Assembly (NCBI GenBank): GCA_910587915.1
Contig: CAJUOB010000025.1
Location: 1 to 41,421 of the forward strand
Reading direction: 5' to 3'
DNA: 41,421 nt
From: an uncultured Muribaculaceae bacterium
GTDB lineage: Bacteria; Bacteroidota; Bacteroidia; Bacteroidales; Muribaculaceae
In this document: positions 41,377 to 41,421 of the stretch, one piece after another
Layout: each line of letters begins with the position of its first letter
Position numbering within the stretch: the first letter of the stretch is position 1
The notes under the pieces: model-generated
The model's input: the letters and a program-made list of their open reading frames with translations, nothing else
Told to the model about the DNA's origin: nothing
Database searches by the model: none
Position numbers and translations under genes: made by a program

Positions 41377-41421
41377 ACGGCTATCCTTTCGGGCGTATTT
41401 GCTCTATAACCAGTTAGTTAA
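41377..41421 (-). other. Sequence replacing the tRNA 5' half, probable element end
   Basis: CCCGAAA, GGATAGCCG and TTTCCGG can form a small hairpin across the junction, and the last bases read TTAACTAACTGGTTATAG on the minus strand. This does not fold as a D-arm and anticodon arm. It is read here as the terminal sequence of an integrated element to the right. Confidence 0.4.

Noticed and set aside
41337..41421. tmRNA 3' end or complete tRNA
   Set aside because: tmRNA acceptor ends pair with GGGG(C/A) and end in AGCUCC-like sequence, which is absent; no anticodon stem can be formed with the bases at 41377-41381.
1..41421. CRISPR array, rRNA or insertion sequence
   Set aside because: No regularly spaced direct repeats, no rRNA signatures and no recognisable transposase were found.

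Overview
The window reads as a chromosomal segment of a gut Bacteroidales bacterium, most likely a Muribaculaceae-type member. The reasons are Bacteroidetes-style promoters (TTTG or TTG, about 20 nt, then TAnnTTTG), few Shine-Dalgarno sites, and typical families: GldB, GLPGLI proteins, a BspA-like LRR protein, GH43 enzymes, a pRiA4b ORF-3-like protein, and the parA-parB-DUF5683-lytic transglycosylase cluster. The taxonomic call is inference from gene content.

Layout. 1-640: the start of a tyrosine-recombinase gene, an array of putative integrase arm sites, and an intact tRNA-Phe, which together mark one end of an integrated element lying to the left. 0.76-3.5 kb: a minus-strand trio (pRiA4b-like, cardiolipin synthase, HD hydrolase). 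3.6-7.1 kb: dnaA, an MCE/MlaD protein and a peptidoglycan amidase. 7.2-8.8 kb: a GldB lipoprotein and a thioredoxin-fold protein without its cysteines, followed by a candidate small RNA on the minus strand. 9.0-16.4 kb: an apparent six-gene minus-strand operon parA-parB-DUF5683-LysM transglycosylase-OPT transporter-MATE transporter, linking chromosome segregation, wall remodelling and transport. 16.6-21 kb: surE, a structured leader ending in a terminator, a nitroreductase, small lipoproteins, an SGNH hydrolase and an ion channel with an atypical filter.

21.1-25.7 kb: the L-rhamnose operon rhaB-rhaA-rhaT-rhaD, each gene overlapping or nearly touching the next, with a repeat-type operator candidate upstream. 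25.8-31.1 kb: an operon of one TonB-receptor-like outer-membrane protein and three GLPGLI secreted proteins. A fossil of the receptor's 3' end lies between two of the GLPGLI genes and records a tandem duplication. 31.2-33.4 kb: a BspA-like LRR surface protein with a C7 tract in its promoter spacer. 33.4-34.8 kb: an AT-rich, decaying island with two frameshifted genes and a perfect 18-bp inverted repeat. 34.9-41.2 kb: a ZIP metal transporter, a DUF1349 protein and a LuxR-type regulator sharing a palindromic double promoter, a large two-domain GH43 enzyme, and a second MATE transporter.

The right edge (41337-41376) carries what appears to be the 3' half of a tRNA-Arg(CCG) whose 5' half is replaced by unrelated sequence. 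This is what the distal att site of a tRNA-integrated element looks like, so both window ends appear to abut mobile elements. The best candidates for something not yet described are the TonB receptor/GLPGLI operon, the two candidate RNAs (8.8 kb and 17.5 kb), and the decaying secreted-protein island.
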